From: RYN-230 sp963793825 | Lineage (GTDB): Bacteria; Actinomycetota; Actinomycetes; Streptosporangiales; Streptosporangiaceae | Reading direction: 5' to 3' | Assembly: GCA_963793825.1 (NCBI GenBank) | Contig: CAWCBE010000002.1 | Span: 372,001-436,000 of the forward strand | DNA: 64,000 nucleotides | Shown: positions 1 to 7,851 of the stretch, piece after piece | Layout: each line of letters begins with the position of its first letter | Numbering within the stretch: position 1 is the first letter of the stretch | Notes under the pieces: generated by a model | Told to the model about the DNA's origin: nothing | Database searches by the model: none | The model's input: only the letters and a program-made list of their open reading frames with translations | Position numbers and translations under genes: made by a program

Positions 1-1
1 C

Positions 2-751
2 AACATCGGGCTCGTCTTCCAGGACACGACGCTGGACAACTACCTGACCGGCGCGCAGAATCTGCGCTTCCACGCGGAGCTGTACGCGGTCCCCAGCGCG
101 GCGGTGGAACCGCGGATGCACCAGGTGCTCGACATGGTCGGGCTGTGGGACCGCCGGGACAGCCTGGTCAGCACGTACTCGGGTGGCATGCAGCGGCGGC
201 TGGAGATCGCCCGCGGCCTGCTGCACGCCCCGCACGTGCTGTTCCTCGACGAGCCGACCGTCGGGCTGGACCCGCAGACCCGCTCGTCCATCTGGGAGTA
301 CATCAACGAGCTCAAGACGCGGGAGGACATCACGATCTTCCTGACCACGCACTACATGGACGAGGCCGAGCACTGCGACCGGATCGCCATCATCGACCAC
401 GGCAAGATCGTGGCCATCGACACGCCCGAGGCGCTCAAGGCCAGCGTGGGCAAGGACCGGGTGCAGATCCAGACCGCCGATGACCCGGCGGCCATCAGGG
501 AGCTGGCCGGCCTGTTCGGCATCGAGGCCGCCATCCACGAGGGCGCCGTCACCTTCGCGGTCGAGTCGGGGGAGCAGTTCGTGCCGCAGCTTTTCGCCCG
601 GCTGAGCGTGCCGATCCGCTCGGTCAGCGTGTCCCGGCCCTCGCTCGACGACGTTTTCATGTCCTATACCGGCACGACCATCCGGGATGCCGAGGCCTCG
701 GGGACCGATCACATGCGCCAGATGGCGGCGCGTTTCCGCGGGAGGCGATGA
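2..751 (+). CDS. ABC exporter ATP-binding protein, DrrA type (5' partial)
   Basis: This is the nucleotide-binding subunit of an ABC-2 exporter, predicted to hydrolyse ATP at the inner membrane face. The reading frame is open from the window edge, so the Walker A motif and N-terminus lie upstream. Visible motifs are the Q-loop (LVFQD, residues 4-8), the signature YSGGMQ (about 59-64), Walker B LFLDEP (about 81-86) and the switch His in TTHYMDEAE. The C-terminal tail with PSLDDVF is typical of the DrrA/CcmA-like drug and antibiotic exporter family. Its stop overlaps the start of the permease by ATGA, so the two are translationally coupled. The substrate cannot be read from the sequence. Confidence 0.93.
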   Translation, partial: NIGLVFQDTTLDNYLTGAQNLRFHAELYAVPSAAVEPRMHQVLDMVGLWDRRDSLVSTYSGGMQRRLEIARGLLHAPHVLFLDEPTVGLDPQTRSSIWEYINELKTREDITIFLTTHYMDEAEHCDRIAIIDHGKIVAIDTPEALKASVGKDRVQIQTADDPAAIRELAGLFGIEAAIHEGAVTFAVESGEQFVPQLFARLSVPIRSVSVSRPSLDDVFMSYTGTTIRDAEASGTDHMRQMAARFRGRR

Positions 752-1650
752 GCATGGCCACCCAGACCGCCCCGGCCGCCGCCGCGCAGGACGAGCTGGC
801 CAGCCAGATCAGGGTGGCGGTGCCCGAGCGGAGCCTGCGCTCGGACCTGCGGGCCGTGAGCATCGTGTGGCGCCGGGAGATGATCAGGTTCCGCCGGGAC
901 CGGCTGCGCGCCGTGACCTCGCTGATCCAGCCGCTGCTCTTCCTGCTCGTCCTGGGCACCGGGCTGTCCTCGCTGGCCGGGCGCAGCCTGCCCTCGGGGG
1001 TGAACTTCAAGACGTTCATCTTCCCGGGCGTGCTGGCCATGTCGGTGCTGTTCACCGCGGTGTTCTCGGCCGCGTCGATCGTCTGGGACCGGGAGTTCGG
1101 CTTCCTCCGGGAGATGCTGGTCGCGCCGGTCAGCCGGGCCGCGATCGTGGTCGGCAAGTGCCTGGGCGGCGCCACCATCGCCACCTTCCAGGGCATCGTC
1201 ATGCTGGCCCTGGCCGGGCTGGCGGGCGTGCCGTACAACCCGGTGCTGTTCGCAATCCTGATCGGCGAGCTGCTGCTGCTGTCGTTCACCATCACCGCGT
1301 TCGGGGTGATGATGGCGGCCCGGATCACCCAGTTCCAGGCGTTCATGGCGCTGACCCAGATGCTGGTCATGCCGCTGTTCTTCCTGTCCGGCGCGCTGTA
1401 TCCGCTGAGCGGGCTGCCCGGCTGGCTGAGCGTGCTGACCCGGATCGACCCGCTCACCTACGTGGTCGGCCCGATGCGGCAGGCGGTGTTCTCGCACCTG
1501 AACCTCAACCCGCTGTTCGCCTCCCGGCTGTCGCCCAGCATCACCTGGCTGGGCTGGCCGGTGCCGGTCATGCTGTCCCTGGCCCTGGTCGCGGTCATGG
1601 GCCTGGCCATGCTGGGCGTGGCCATCGCCGAGTTCAGCAAGTCCGAGTAG
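748..1650 (+). CDS. ABC-2 type permease, DrrB-like
   Basis: This 300-residue integral membrane protein is the partner of the preceding DrrA-type ATPase. A hydrophilic N-terminus of about 50 residues is followed by six predicted membrane helices, beginning with the stretch LIQPLLFLLVLG and ending with LALVAVMGLAMLGVAIAEF. The segment after helix two (IVWDREFGFLREMLVAPVSR) is the conserved ABC-2 cytoplasmic coupling loop. The start overlaps the ATPase stop (ATGA). Known relatives export anthracyclines, lipids or other hydrophobic compounds; the cargo here is unknown. Confidence 0.92.
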   Translation: MSMATQTAPAAAAQDELASQIRVAVPERSLRSDLRAVSIVWRREMIRFRRDRLRAVTSLIQPLLFLLVLGTGLSSLAGRSLPSGVNFKTFIFPGVLAMSVLFTAVFSAASIVWDREFGFLREMLVAPVSRAAIVVGKCLGGATIATFQGIVMLALAGLAGVPYNPVLFAILIGELLLLSFTITAFGVMMAARITQFQAFMALTQMLVMPLFFLSGALYPLSGLPGWLSVLTRIDPLTYVVGPMRQAVFSHLNLNPLFASRLSPSITWLGWPVPVMLSLALVAVMGLAMLGVAIAEFSKSE

Positions 1651-1696
1651 CCGGGCCCGCCCGGCCCCCGGACGGCGGGGACCGGGCCGGCCCGCG

Positions 1697-2470
1697 TCAG
1701 GCGTCGCGCAGCCGCAGCATCAGGCCGCCGGCCAGCAGCGCCGCCGCCGCCCAGGCGGCCAGCACGCCGAGCCCGGCCCACGGGCTGATCGGCAGGCCGC
1801 GCAGGCCGGTGGTGGCCTGGATGGCCAGCCCGGCCGGCATCGGCCCGATCTGCTCCACATGGCGGTACCACTGCGGTCCGAGCACCTGGGCCACCACCGG
1901 GAACAGATAGAGCAGGCCGAGGACCAGGCCGATGGCCGCGGCCGCGTCCCGGACGATCGCGGCCACGCCCAGGCTGAGCAGGGCGATCAGCGCCAGGTAC
2001 AGCACCGACCCGGCCGCCGCCCGCGCCACCGGCCCGTCGGCCAGCGACAGCGGCGGGAAGCCGCGGGCCGCGGTGAAGCCGTGGCCGGGCAGGATGAGCC
2101 GGCCGGCCAGCACCGACCCGAGCACGGCCAGGCTCCCGGCGGCCAGCACCGGGCCGGTGACCACGGCCGCCTTGGCGGCCAGCACGGTGATCCGCTGCGG
2201 CCGGGCCGCGAAGGTGACCCGGATCATCCCGGTGCCGTACTCGCCGCTGAGCACCAGCACGGCCAGGACGGCCACGGCGGCCTGGCCGAGCTGGACCCCG
2301 GTGAGGCTGGCCCGGCCGGTGTCCACCGGGCAGGCCAGGCCGGCCGGGCAGCGGGTCACGGCCACGGTGAGCGCGCTGAGCGCCACGGTCACGACGATGG
2401 TGGCCAGCAGCAGCCCGGCCGGCCCGGGCACGGTCCGCAGCTTGGTCCACTCCGCGTGCAGCGCGGTCAT
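1697..2470 (-). CDS. ABC transporter permease subunit
   Basis: This protein of about 257 residues begins MTALHAEWTKLRTV, the characteristic start of actinobacterial ABC-2-like permeases, and has about six predicted membrane helices. I chose the ATG that overlaps the stop of the upstream permease (ATGA) rather than an earlier in-frame codon, because the HAEWTK motif normally lies near the N-terminus. It is the last gene of a leftward operon (ATPase, large permease, this permease), so the transporter probably uses one ATPase with two different permeases. It converges with the DrrB-like gene across about 46 bp. Confidence 0.88.
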   Translation of the reverse strand: MTALHAEWTKLRTVPGPAGLLLATIVVTVALSALTVAVTRCPAGLACPVDTGRASLTGVQLGQAAVAVLAVLVLSGEYGTGMIRVTFAARPQRITVLAAKAAVVTGPVLAAGSLAVLGSVLAGRLILPGHGFTAARGFPPLSLADGPVARAAAGSVLYLALIALLSLGVAAIVRDAAAAIGLVLGLLYLFPVVAQVLGPQWYRHVEQIGPMPAGLAIQATTGLRGLPISPWAGLGVLAAWAAAALLAGGLMLRLRDA

Positions 2471-4095
2471 GCGTCCCGCCGGCGGAGCAGCGCCGCGGCC
2501 AGGGCCAGGGCCAGCGCGGTCCAGCCGCACAGCACGGCGAAACCTGCCCAGGGTGAGAGCGGGAAGTACCCGCTGATCGGCGTGTACAACGCGGTGACCT
2601 GCGGGTACTGCGGCAGGCTCTGCTGGATGGCGAAGGCGGCGGCCGGGGTGACCCGCAGCAGCCAGTCGGCCGCCCCCGCGGGCAGCACGGACGCGACCCC
2701 CAGGATGTATGGCAGCACGATGGCCACGATGACCACGGTGACCGCGGCCGCACTGCGGCGCAGGATGGTGCCGAGGGCCAGGGCCAGGATGGCGGCCACG
2801 GCCAGCAGCGCGGCGGTGCCGGCCACCAGGCGCAGCTCGGTCAGCCAGGTCACGTGGAACAGGTAGATGCCCTCGGACCGGGCCAGCCGGTTGCCGTAGA
2901 CGACGGCGATGACGGCGGCGGCCAGCCCGGCGGCGAAACTGACCGCGCCGATCACCAGTGCCTTGGCCGCCAGCACCTGTCCCCGCCGCGGGCTGGCGGC
3001 CAGCGTGGTGCGGATCAGGCCGCGGCGGTACTCGGCCGTGATGAACAGGGCGGCCACCACGGCCACCGCGATCAGCGCGGCGAACGCGCCAACCAGGTGC
3101 TGCTCGACGGTCCCGGTGGGGCCGCCCGTACCGCCGCCGGGGGCGTTCACGACCGGGGCGATGTTGCCAGACCCGGTGATGGTGAACGTCCGGCCGGCCT
3201 GGTGGAACCCGCCGGTGATGGCGAGGTTCTGCTGGTCGATGGCCTGCCCGGCCCAGCCGCGGCCGGCCGCGCCGCCGGCCAGCCGGACGTCATCCAGGGC
3301 GGCGGTGGCCTGGCTGGGGGCCTGCTGCGCGGACTGCCCGCCAAAGGACTGCGAGGTGATGCTGGCGGCGGGCGAGGCCACGAACAGGCCGGCCTGCACC
3401 GGGCCGGCCAGCCCGGCCAGGTGTGCGGTGCCGACCCGGGCCCAGTGCGTGCCGTCGGCCGAGTCGTAGCCGGTGACCGTGTCACCGGACCGGGTCAGCC
3501 GCAGCCACTGCGGGGCGGCCGGTGATGGCAGTCCGCCCCGTCCCGCCAGGTCCTGGGTGTAGTCGTACTGCATCCGCACGCCGTGGCCGCCGGTGACCAT
3601 CATGGCCGCGTACGCCGACCCGGCCCGGGTGCTCTGCTTGATGATGATCCCGGCCTTGGCCCAGGGCTGCAGGCCCTGGTGGGGCAGGGCCGGCCCCTGG
3701 CCGGGCGAGCGGCCGGGCCCGGCCGCCGGCCCGCCGCCGCCACCGTACCGCCCGGTGAACGAGGTCACCCGCGCGGTGATGCTGCCGCTGGCGGCCAGCG
3801 GCTGGTGCACGAAGTAGAAGCTGTCCTGCACCGCCTCGCCGCCCGGACCGGTGGGCAGCGGGACGACGCAGGCCGCGCCCGTGTGCACCGGGGTCCCCGG
3901 CCCGTTGCTGCAGGCGATCTGGGCGCTCCCGGCGGCGAACAGCCCGACCAGGTCCATCAGCACCGCCGCCACGACGATGCCGGTGACCCAGCCGCGGACG
4001 GTGCGGAACTTGGTCCACTCGGCGTGCAGCACCCGCCCGAACCCGGCCGGCCGGCCCGGCGCCGGAGCGGGCCGGCGTGCGGTGGTGGCGGTCAT
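2467..4095 (-). CDS. ABC permease with extracytoplasmic ConA-like (DUF1349-type) domain
   Basis: This 542-residue membrane protein starts with a cytoplasmic leader and the LHAEWTKFRTVRG motif. It has one membrane helix at about 38-58, a long extracytoplasmic region (about 60-325) and a C-terminal block of about five helices with HAMP-free ABC-2 features. Within the loop, the patterns WAKAGIIIKQS, AYAAMMVTGGHGVRMQY and WLRLTRSGDTVTGYDSADG match the beta-sandwich DUF1349/LamG-like fold that binds glycans or other surface ligands. The loop has a Gly/Pro-rich linker on each side. It lies between the ATPase and a second small permease with ATGA overlaps on both sides. I infer a sensing or substrate-capture role for the insert; the ligand is unknown. 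Confidence 0.85.
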   Translation of the reverse strand: MTATTARRPAPAPGRPAGFGRVLHAEWTKFRTVRGWVTGIVVAAVLMDLVGLFAAGSAQIACSNGPGTPVHTGAACVVPLPTGPGGEAVQDSFYFVHQPLAASGSITARVTSFTGRYGGGGGPAAGPGRSPGQGPALPHQGLQPWAKAGIIIKQSTRAGSAYAAMMVTGGHGVRMQYDYTQDLAGRGGLPSPAAPQWLRLTRSGDTVTGYDSADGTHWARVGTAHLAGLAGPVQAGLFVASPAASITSQSFGGQSAQQAPSQATAALDDVRLAGGAAGRGWAGQAIDQQNLAITGGFHQAGRTFTITGSGNIAPVVNAPGGGTGGPTGTVEQHLVGAFAALIAVAVVAALFITAEYRRGLIRTTLAASPRRGQVLAAKALVIGAVSFAAGLAAAVIAVVYGNRLARSEGIYLFHVTWLTELRLVAGTAALLAVAAILALALGTILRRSAAAVTVVIVAIVLPYILGVASVLPAGAADWLLRVTPAAAFAIQQSLPQYPQVTALYTPISGYFPLSPWAGFAVLCGWTALALALAAALLRRRDA

Positions 4096-5024
4096 CGCGC
4101 GGTCTCCGGGGCTGGCTGGGCACGGTAGTCGGCCGCGTCGCGGGTGAGCTCCAGGTAGGCCTGTTCCAGGCTGGCGCGGTGCGCGGCCACCTCGGAGAAC
4201 GGGACGCCGGCGTCGCTGAGCACGGTCACCACCCGCGCCGCGGCCAGGCCCGAGACGGCCAGCGTGCCCGGCTCCGGGGCGGTGACGGCGGCCCCCGCGG
4301 CCTGCAGCGCCGTCATCGCTGCCGCCGCCGTGGCGGTGCGCACGGTGACCCGGTCCCCGGAGGCCGCGGCCAGCAGGTCACGGATGGGGGTGTCGGCGAT
4401 GACCCGGCCCCGGCCGACGATGACCAGGTGGCTGGCGGTGTCCTCCAGTTCGCTCATCAGGTGGCTGGAGATCAGCACGGCCCGGCCCTGGGCGGCGAGG
4501 GCGCGCAGGTACCCGCGCATCCACACGATGCCCTCCGGGTCCATCCCGTTGAACGGCTCGTCGAACATCAGCACCGGCGGGTCGCCGAGCATGGCCGCCG
4601 CGATGCCCAGCCGCTGCCGCATGCCGAGGGAGAACCCGCCCGCCCGGCGCCGGGCCGCGGTGGCCAGCCCGGCCTGGCGGAGGACCTCGTCTACCCGGGC
4701 CGCGCCCAGGCCCTGGGAGTGGGCCAGCCACAGCAGGTGGGCCCGGGCGCGGCGGCTGGGCTGCAGGGCGGACGCGTCGAGCAGTGAGCCGGCCCGGGTC
4801 AGCGGCCGGTCCCACTGGGCGTAGGGCCGCCCGCCGACCAGCGCGGTGCCGGTGTCGGGTGCGTCGAGGCCGAGGATGACCCGCATGGTGGTGGACTTGC
4901 CGGCGCCGTTCGGCCCGACGAACCCGGTGACGTGGCCGGGGGAGACGGTGAAGGTCATCCCGTCCAGCGCCACCGTGGCCCCGAACCGCTTGCGGAGGCC
5001 GTCTACTTCGATGGTTGCTTCCAT
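4092..5024 (-). CDS. ABC transporter ATP-binding protein
   Basis: This 310-residue ATPase is the first gene of the leftward three-gene ABC operon. Walker A is GPNGAGKS (about 37-44), the signature region is FSLGMRQRLGIAAAM (about 131-145), Walker B is LMFDEPFNGMD and the switch His is in SSHLMSELE. The C-terminal part resembles the regulatory tail of bacitracin/lantibiotic-type exporters (BcrA-like). It is transcribed divergently from the sensor kinase at 5112. This ABC plus two-component arrangement is common for cell-envelope stress or antimicrobial-peptide detoxification modules; that role is inferred. Confidence 0.93.
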   Translation of the reverse strand: MEATIEVDGLRKRFGATVALDGMTFTVSPGHVTGFVGPNGAGKSTTMRVILGLDAPDTGTALVGGRPYAQWDRPLTRAGSLLDASALQPSRRARAHLLWLAHSQGLGAARVDEVLRQAGLATAARRRAGGFSLGMRQRLGIAAAMLGDPPVLMFDEPFNGMDPEGIVWMRGYLRALAAQGRAVLISSHLMSELEDTASHLVIVGRGRVIADTPIRDLLAAASGDRVTVRTATAAAAMTALQAAGAAVTAPEPGTLAVSGLAAARVVTVLSDAGVPFSEVAAHRASLEQAYLELTRDAADYRAQPAPETAR

Positions 5025-5049
5025 GCCTGCTGGTTGTACGGGGCCGCCG

Positions 5050-5088
5050 CTAACACGGGCGGAACGGCGGCCGTTACCCCGTTGTTAG
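5050..5088. promoter_or_regulatory. Candidate response-regulator operator between divergent ABC and TCS operons
   Basis: The 87-bp divergent intergenic region holds CTAACA (5050-5055) and its reverse complement TGTTAG (5083-5088). It also has two GTTA direct repeats at 5073-5076 and 5084-5087, spaced exactly 11 bp apart. OmpR/PhoB-family regulators usually bind direct repeats with 10-11 bp periodicity, and the adjacent regulator is of that family. Binding is an inference from spacing and position only. Confidence 0.45.
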
Positions 5089-5111
5089 GCCAGGCCGGGC
5101 ATGCTGGGGGG

Positions 5112-6281
5112 ATGCACCTGCCGCGACGGTGCCGCACCGTGCGGATGCGGCTGACCGCCTTGTACTGCGTCCTGTTCGTGCTGTCGGCGGCCCTGATGCT
5201 GGCCATCACCAACGGCGTGGGGTCCGCCTACTCCGTCTCGCGCGCCACGGTCGCCCGGGACGGCAGCGTCGGCCCGGCGTCGCCGACGGACCAGGCCCAC
5301 GCGGCCGCCTCGCACCAGTTCCTGCTGGGGTCGCTGATCGCGCTGGGCGTGGTGGCCGTGCTGTCGGTCGTGATGGGCTGGGTGGTGGCGGGCCGGGTGC
5401 TGCGCCCGCTGCGGGTGATGACCGCGGCCGCCCGGCGCATCTCCGCGGACAGCCTGCACGAGCGGCTGGCCATGCCCGGTCCCGGTGACGAGCTGAAGGA
5501 CCTGGCCGACACGATCGACGGGCTGCTGGCCCGGCTGGAGAGCGCGTTCGCCGCGCAGCGCCGGTTCGTGGCCAACGCCTCCCACGAGCTGCGCACCCCG
5601 CTGGCCACCATGCGCGCCTCCGTCAACGTGGCCGTGGCCAAGCCCGGCCCGGTGCCGGCCCCGGTCGCCGTGCTGGCCGGGCGGCTGCGCGGGGAGCTCG
5701 ACAAGGCCGACGGGCTGCTCGAGGGGCTGCTCACGCTGGCCCGCGCGCAGCACGGGGAGCTGCCCGGCCGGGATGGCGTCCCGCTGGACTACGCGGTGTC
5801 CGCGTCGCTGGCCGCCCGGGTGGGCGCCATCGGCGCGCGGAACCTCCTCGTGCACTACGACAGCGGGCCGGACGGCAGCTGGGTGCGGGGCAGCCAGCCG
5901 CTGCTCCGCCGGATGATCGACAATCTGCTCGACAACGCCATCGGCCACAACCGCCCGGGCGGCTGGATCCGGGTGGCTACCACCGTGGCCCCCAACGGGG
6001 CCGGCCGCCAGGCCCGGCTGGTGGTGGAGAACGGGGGAGCCGTCCTGGACCCGGGCCAGGTCGCCGGGCTGGGCCAGCCGTTCCGGCGGCTGGGCGCGGA
6101 CCGTACCGGCTCCGGCGGAGCGGGCCTGGGGCTGTCGATCGTGGCCGCCATCGCCGAGGCGCACGGCGGTGGGCTGCGGCTGGATGCCCGGCCGGAGGGC
6201 GGTCTGCGGGCCAGCGTCGCGCTGCCGGTGACCGGGGCCGCCCCGGCCCTGGCGGGCACGCCGGCCGGGGCCGGCGGATGA
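5112..6281 (+). CDS. Sensor histidine kinase (HAMP-HisKA-HATPase)
   Basis: This 389-residue membrane sensor kinase has helix one at about 12-34, a short extracytoplasmic segment of about 35 residues, helix two at about 73-97 and a HAMP domain at about 98-150. The H-box NASHELRTPL contains the phosphoacceptor His158. The N-box DNLLDNAIGHN (Asn271) and the G-box GSGGAGLGLSIV complete the catalytic domain. The start codon follows a G-rich ribosome-binding stretch; an ATG 33 nt downstream is an alternative. The short sensor loop suggests intramembrane sensing or sensing through the neighbouring ABC permease. The stop overlaps the regulator start by ATGA. Confidence 0.93.
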   Translation: MHLPRRCRTVRMRLTALYCVLFVLSAALMLAITNGVGSAYSVSRATVARDGSVGPASPTDQAHAAASHQFLLGSLIALGVVAVLSVVMGWVVAGRVLRPLRVMTAAARRISADSLHERLAMPGPGDELKDLADTIDGLLARLESAFAAQRRFVANASHELRTPLATMRASVNVAVAKPGPVPAPVAVLAGRLRGELDKADGLLEGLLTLARAQHGELPGRDGVPLDYAVSASLAARVGAIGARNLLVHYDSGPDGSWVRGSQPLLRRMIDNLLDNAIGHNRPGGWIRVATTVAPNGAGRQARLVVENGGAVLDPGQVAGLGQPFRRLGADRTGSGGAGLGLSIVAAIAEAHGGGLRLDARPEGGLRASVALPVTGAAPALAGTPAGAGG

Positions 6282-6944
6282 GGATCCTGGTCGCCGAGGA
6301 CGCCCGGCCGCTGGCCGACGTGCTGGCCGAGGGCCTGCGCGATGCGGGCATGGCCGTGGACGTGGCCCGGGACGGGCTGGAGGCCGCGGCCAAGCTGGAC
6401 GCCACCGCCTACGACGTGGTCGTGCTGGACCGGGACCTGCCCGGCCTGCACGGCGACACGCTGTGCCAGATGATCACCGTGCGGGACGGGCGGGCCATGG
6501 TGCTGATGCTGACCGCGGCCAGGCGCCCCCGGGGACCGGGTCAGCGGCCTGGCCCTGGGCGCCGATGACTACCTGGGCAAGCCGTTCCACTTCCCGGAGC
6601 TGGTGCTGCGCATCCGGGCCCTGGGCCGCCGCCAGCCCGCGGCCCGGGCCCGGACGCTGCGCGCGGCCGGGATCGAGCTGGACCCGGTGCGCCGCGCGGC
6701 GGCCCGGGACGGCCGGCCCCTCGACCTGTCGGTCAAGGAGTTCGGCGTCCTGGAGGCGCTGCTGGCGGCCAGCCCCGGGTACCTCCGCGCCGAGGACCTG
6801 CTGGAGCAGGTGTGGGACGAGCACGCCGACCCGTTCACCAACACGGTGGCGGTGACCATCGGGCGGCTGCGGCGCAAGCTCGGTGACCCGCCGGTCATCA
6901 CCACCCGGCCCGGCGTCGGCTACCGGGTCCCTGATCCGGGCTGA
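6278..6944 (+). pseudogene. OmpR-family response regulator with a +1 frameshift
   Basis: The first part (6278 to about 6527) encodes a receiver domain with the acidic pocket ED (residues 8-9), the phosphoacceptor Asp in VVLDRDLPG and the LTA motif. After a C5G4 run at 6526-6534 the original frame becomes nonsense. The frame one base later continues the same protein (DRVSGLALGADDYLGKPF) and then a full winged-helix DNA-binding domain ending GVGYRVPD. Removing one base restores a normal regulator of about 221 residues. It pairs with the upstream kinase. It may be a real inactivating mutation, a homopolymer sequencing error, or, less likely, a programmed +1 shift at CCC-C. Confidence 0.85.
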
Positions 6945-7040
6945 TCACCGTTGCCCGGGTCAGGCGGCCGGACCAGGGACCCGGCCCAGCCGGTGCTCGC
7001 CGCCTGCGAATCCGGCCTGGTCATCCCCGGTATGCGGCCG

Positions 7041-7086
7041 TTACGGCCGATGTGGCGTTGCCATTACGGCCTGCGTGGCGTTAGGG
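7041..7086. repeat. 23-bp imperfect direct repeat
   Basis: Two consecutive 23-bp units (7041-7063 and 7064-7086) each carry TTACGGCC followed four bases later by TGGCGTT. They lie between the end of the response regulator and the 6C-like RNA, in DNA with no convincing coding frame. The function is unknown; the two-turn spacing would suit a dimeric DNA-binding protein. Confidence 0.55.
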
Positions 7087-7101
7087 AAGCGCCTGACCGT
7101 G

Positions 7102-7222
7102 GGAAAAGAGAAAGCGACGCCGGGTGGCTACGGGGGCAAACCACCCGGCGTCGCACTCATCGGCGTTCCGACGGGGGCCCGGAACGCCGGCAGGTGCTCC
7201 GACGGGGGACCAGAGCACCGCT
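7102..7222 (-). ncRNA. Candidate 6C-family small RNA (three C-rich-loop hairpins)
   Basis: Read on the minus strand there are three hairpins: a 7-bp stem (7193-7199 with 7213-7219), a perfect 10-bp stem (7161-7170 with 7180-7189) and a perfect 14-bp stem (7114-7127 with 7141-7154). Every loop contains CCCCCGT. The last hairpin is followed by a T-rich run (TTTCTCTTTT), a rare intrinsic terminator for so GC-rich a genome. 6C RNAs of Actinobacteria are defined by C-rich hairpin loops and end in a terminator; the mycobacterial one (B11) pairs through these loops with mRNAs. Here the loops have five C's, and the location is the gap between the convergent response regulator and DUF3099 genes. Strand and identity are inferred. 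Confidence 0.65.
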
Positions 7223-7226
7223 ATGC

Positions 7227-7258
7227 ATGTTACACCGAAACCCCCCCTTGTGCGTCAA
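7227..7258 (-). promoter_or_regulatory. Candidate promoter of the 6C-like RNA
   Basis: On the minus strand TTGACG (7253-7258) is a good -35 box. It is followed by TGTAAC (7229-7234, spacing 18) or TAACAT (7227-7232, spacing 20) as the -10. A start near 7220-7222 would place the first hairpin at the 5' end of the transcript. Confidence 0.45.
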
Positions 7259-7309
7259 GACCGGATGACCGAGCGGGATCTGGTCAGGGCATCCGGTAAG
7301 CAGTGCCGT

Positions 7310-7735
7310 TCAGCCGTTTCGCCGCTGCCTTTCGGCTCCCGGTTCCCGGATAGGGCCGCCGGCCCGCGGTGCCGACCCGGACGGCTCGTCCGTCCCGGCA
7401 CTTCCGGCCGGCCACGTGCTGGCCCCAGGCAGGCTGTAACGCTCGGGCAGCCGCGGCTCGTAAGGCTGAAAGCGCTTCGTGTCGGCCGGCTCCCGGCCGC
7501 CGTTAGCGATCACCACGGCGAAATAGGGGATGAGGATAGCGCCCGCCGCGGGAATCGCGGCCAGCCACCCGGCACCAGCCACGAACAGGGCTAGCGTCAG
7601 CCCGAAACACAGAACCCGGATACCCATCATGATCAGGTAACGGCGCTGCCGTGACGCCACGTCCGCGGTCAGCCCCGGCTGGGCCTCGGTGACGAGATAG
7701 GCACGCTCGCGGCGGCTCTTGGCGATGGGCTTCAC
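7310..7735 (-). CDS. DUF3099 family membrane protein
   Basis: This 141-residue protein matches the actinobacterial DUF3099 family. A basic N-terminus with SRRERAYLVTEAQPG is followed by two close membrane helices (about 44-62 and 66-84) and a polar C-terminal tail with PYEPRLPERY. I chose the GTG at 7735, directly after a GGAAAG ribosome-binding-like stretch and 13 residues before the conserved region. Longer upstream extensions look non-coding. No biochemical function is established for the family. Confidence 0.8.
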   Translation of the reverse strand: MKPIAKSRRERAYLVTEAQPGLTADVASRQRRYLIMMGIRVLCFGLTLALFVAGAGWLAAIPAAGAILIPYFAVVIANGGREPADTKRFQPYEPRLPERYSLPGASTWPAGSAGTDEPSGSAPRAGGPIREPGAERQRRNG

Positions 7736-7851
7736 CTTTCCAACGTACGCCGGTTTCCGGCATATGCCTGCGCCTGCCGCCGGCCAACTGCGGGCGCCGC
7801 ACGCCCGGCCTGGCCGGGCTGGCCCGGCGCCCCTCGCTGCCGTATTCGGTC

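Noticed and set aside
1651..1696. Hairpin-repeat copy between the two convergent ABC permease genes
   Set aside because: The sequence is GC-rich with short C and G runs but lacks the G6/C6 stem and the ACACGCCTGCGGC module.
6951..7594. Small plus-strand open frames between the response regulator and the DUF3099 gene
   Set aside because: They cross the three perfect hairpins and the direct repeat, have no ribosome-binding site and show no protein-like composition.
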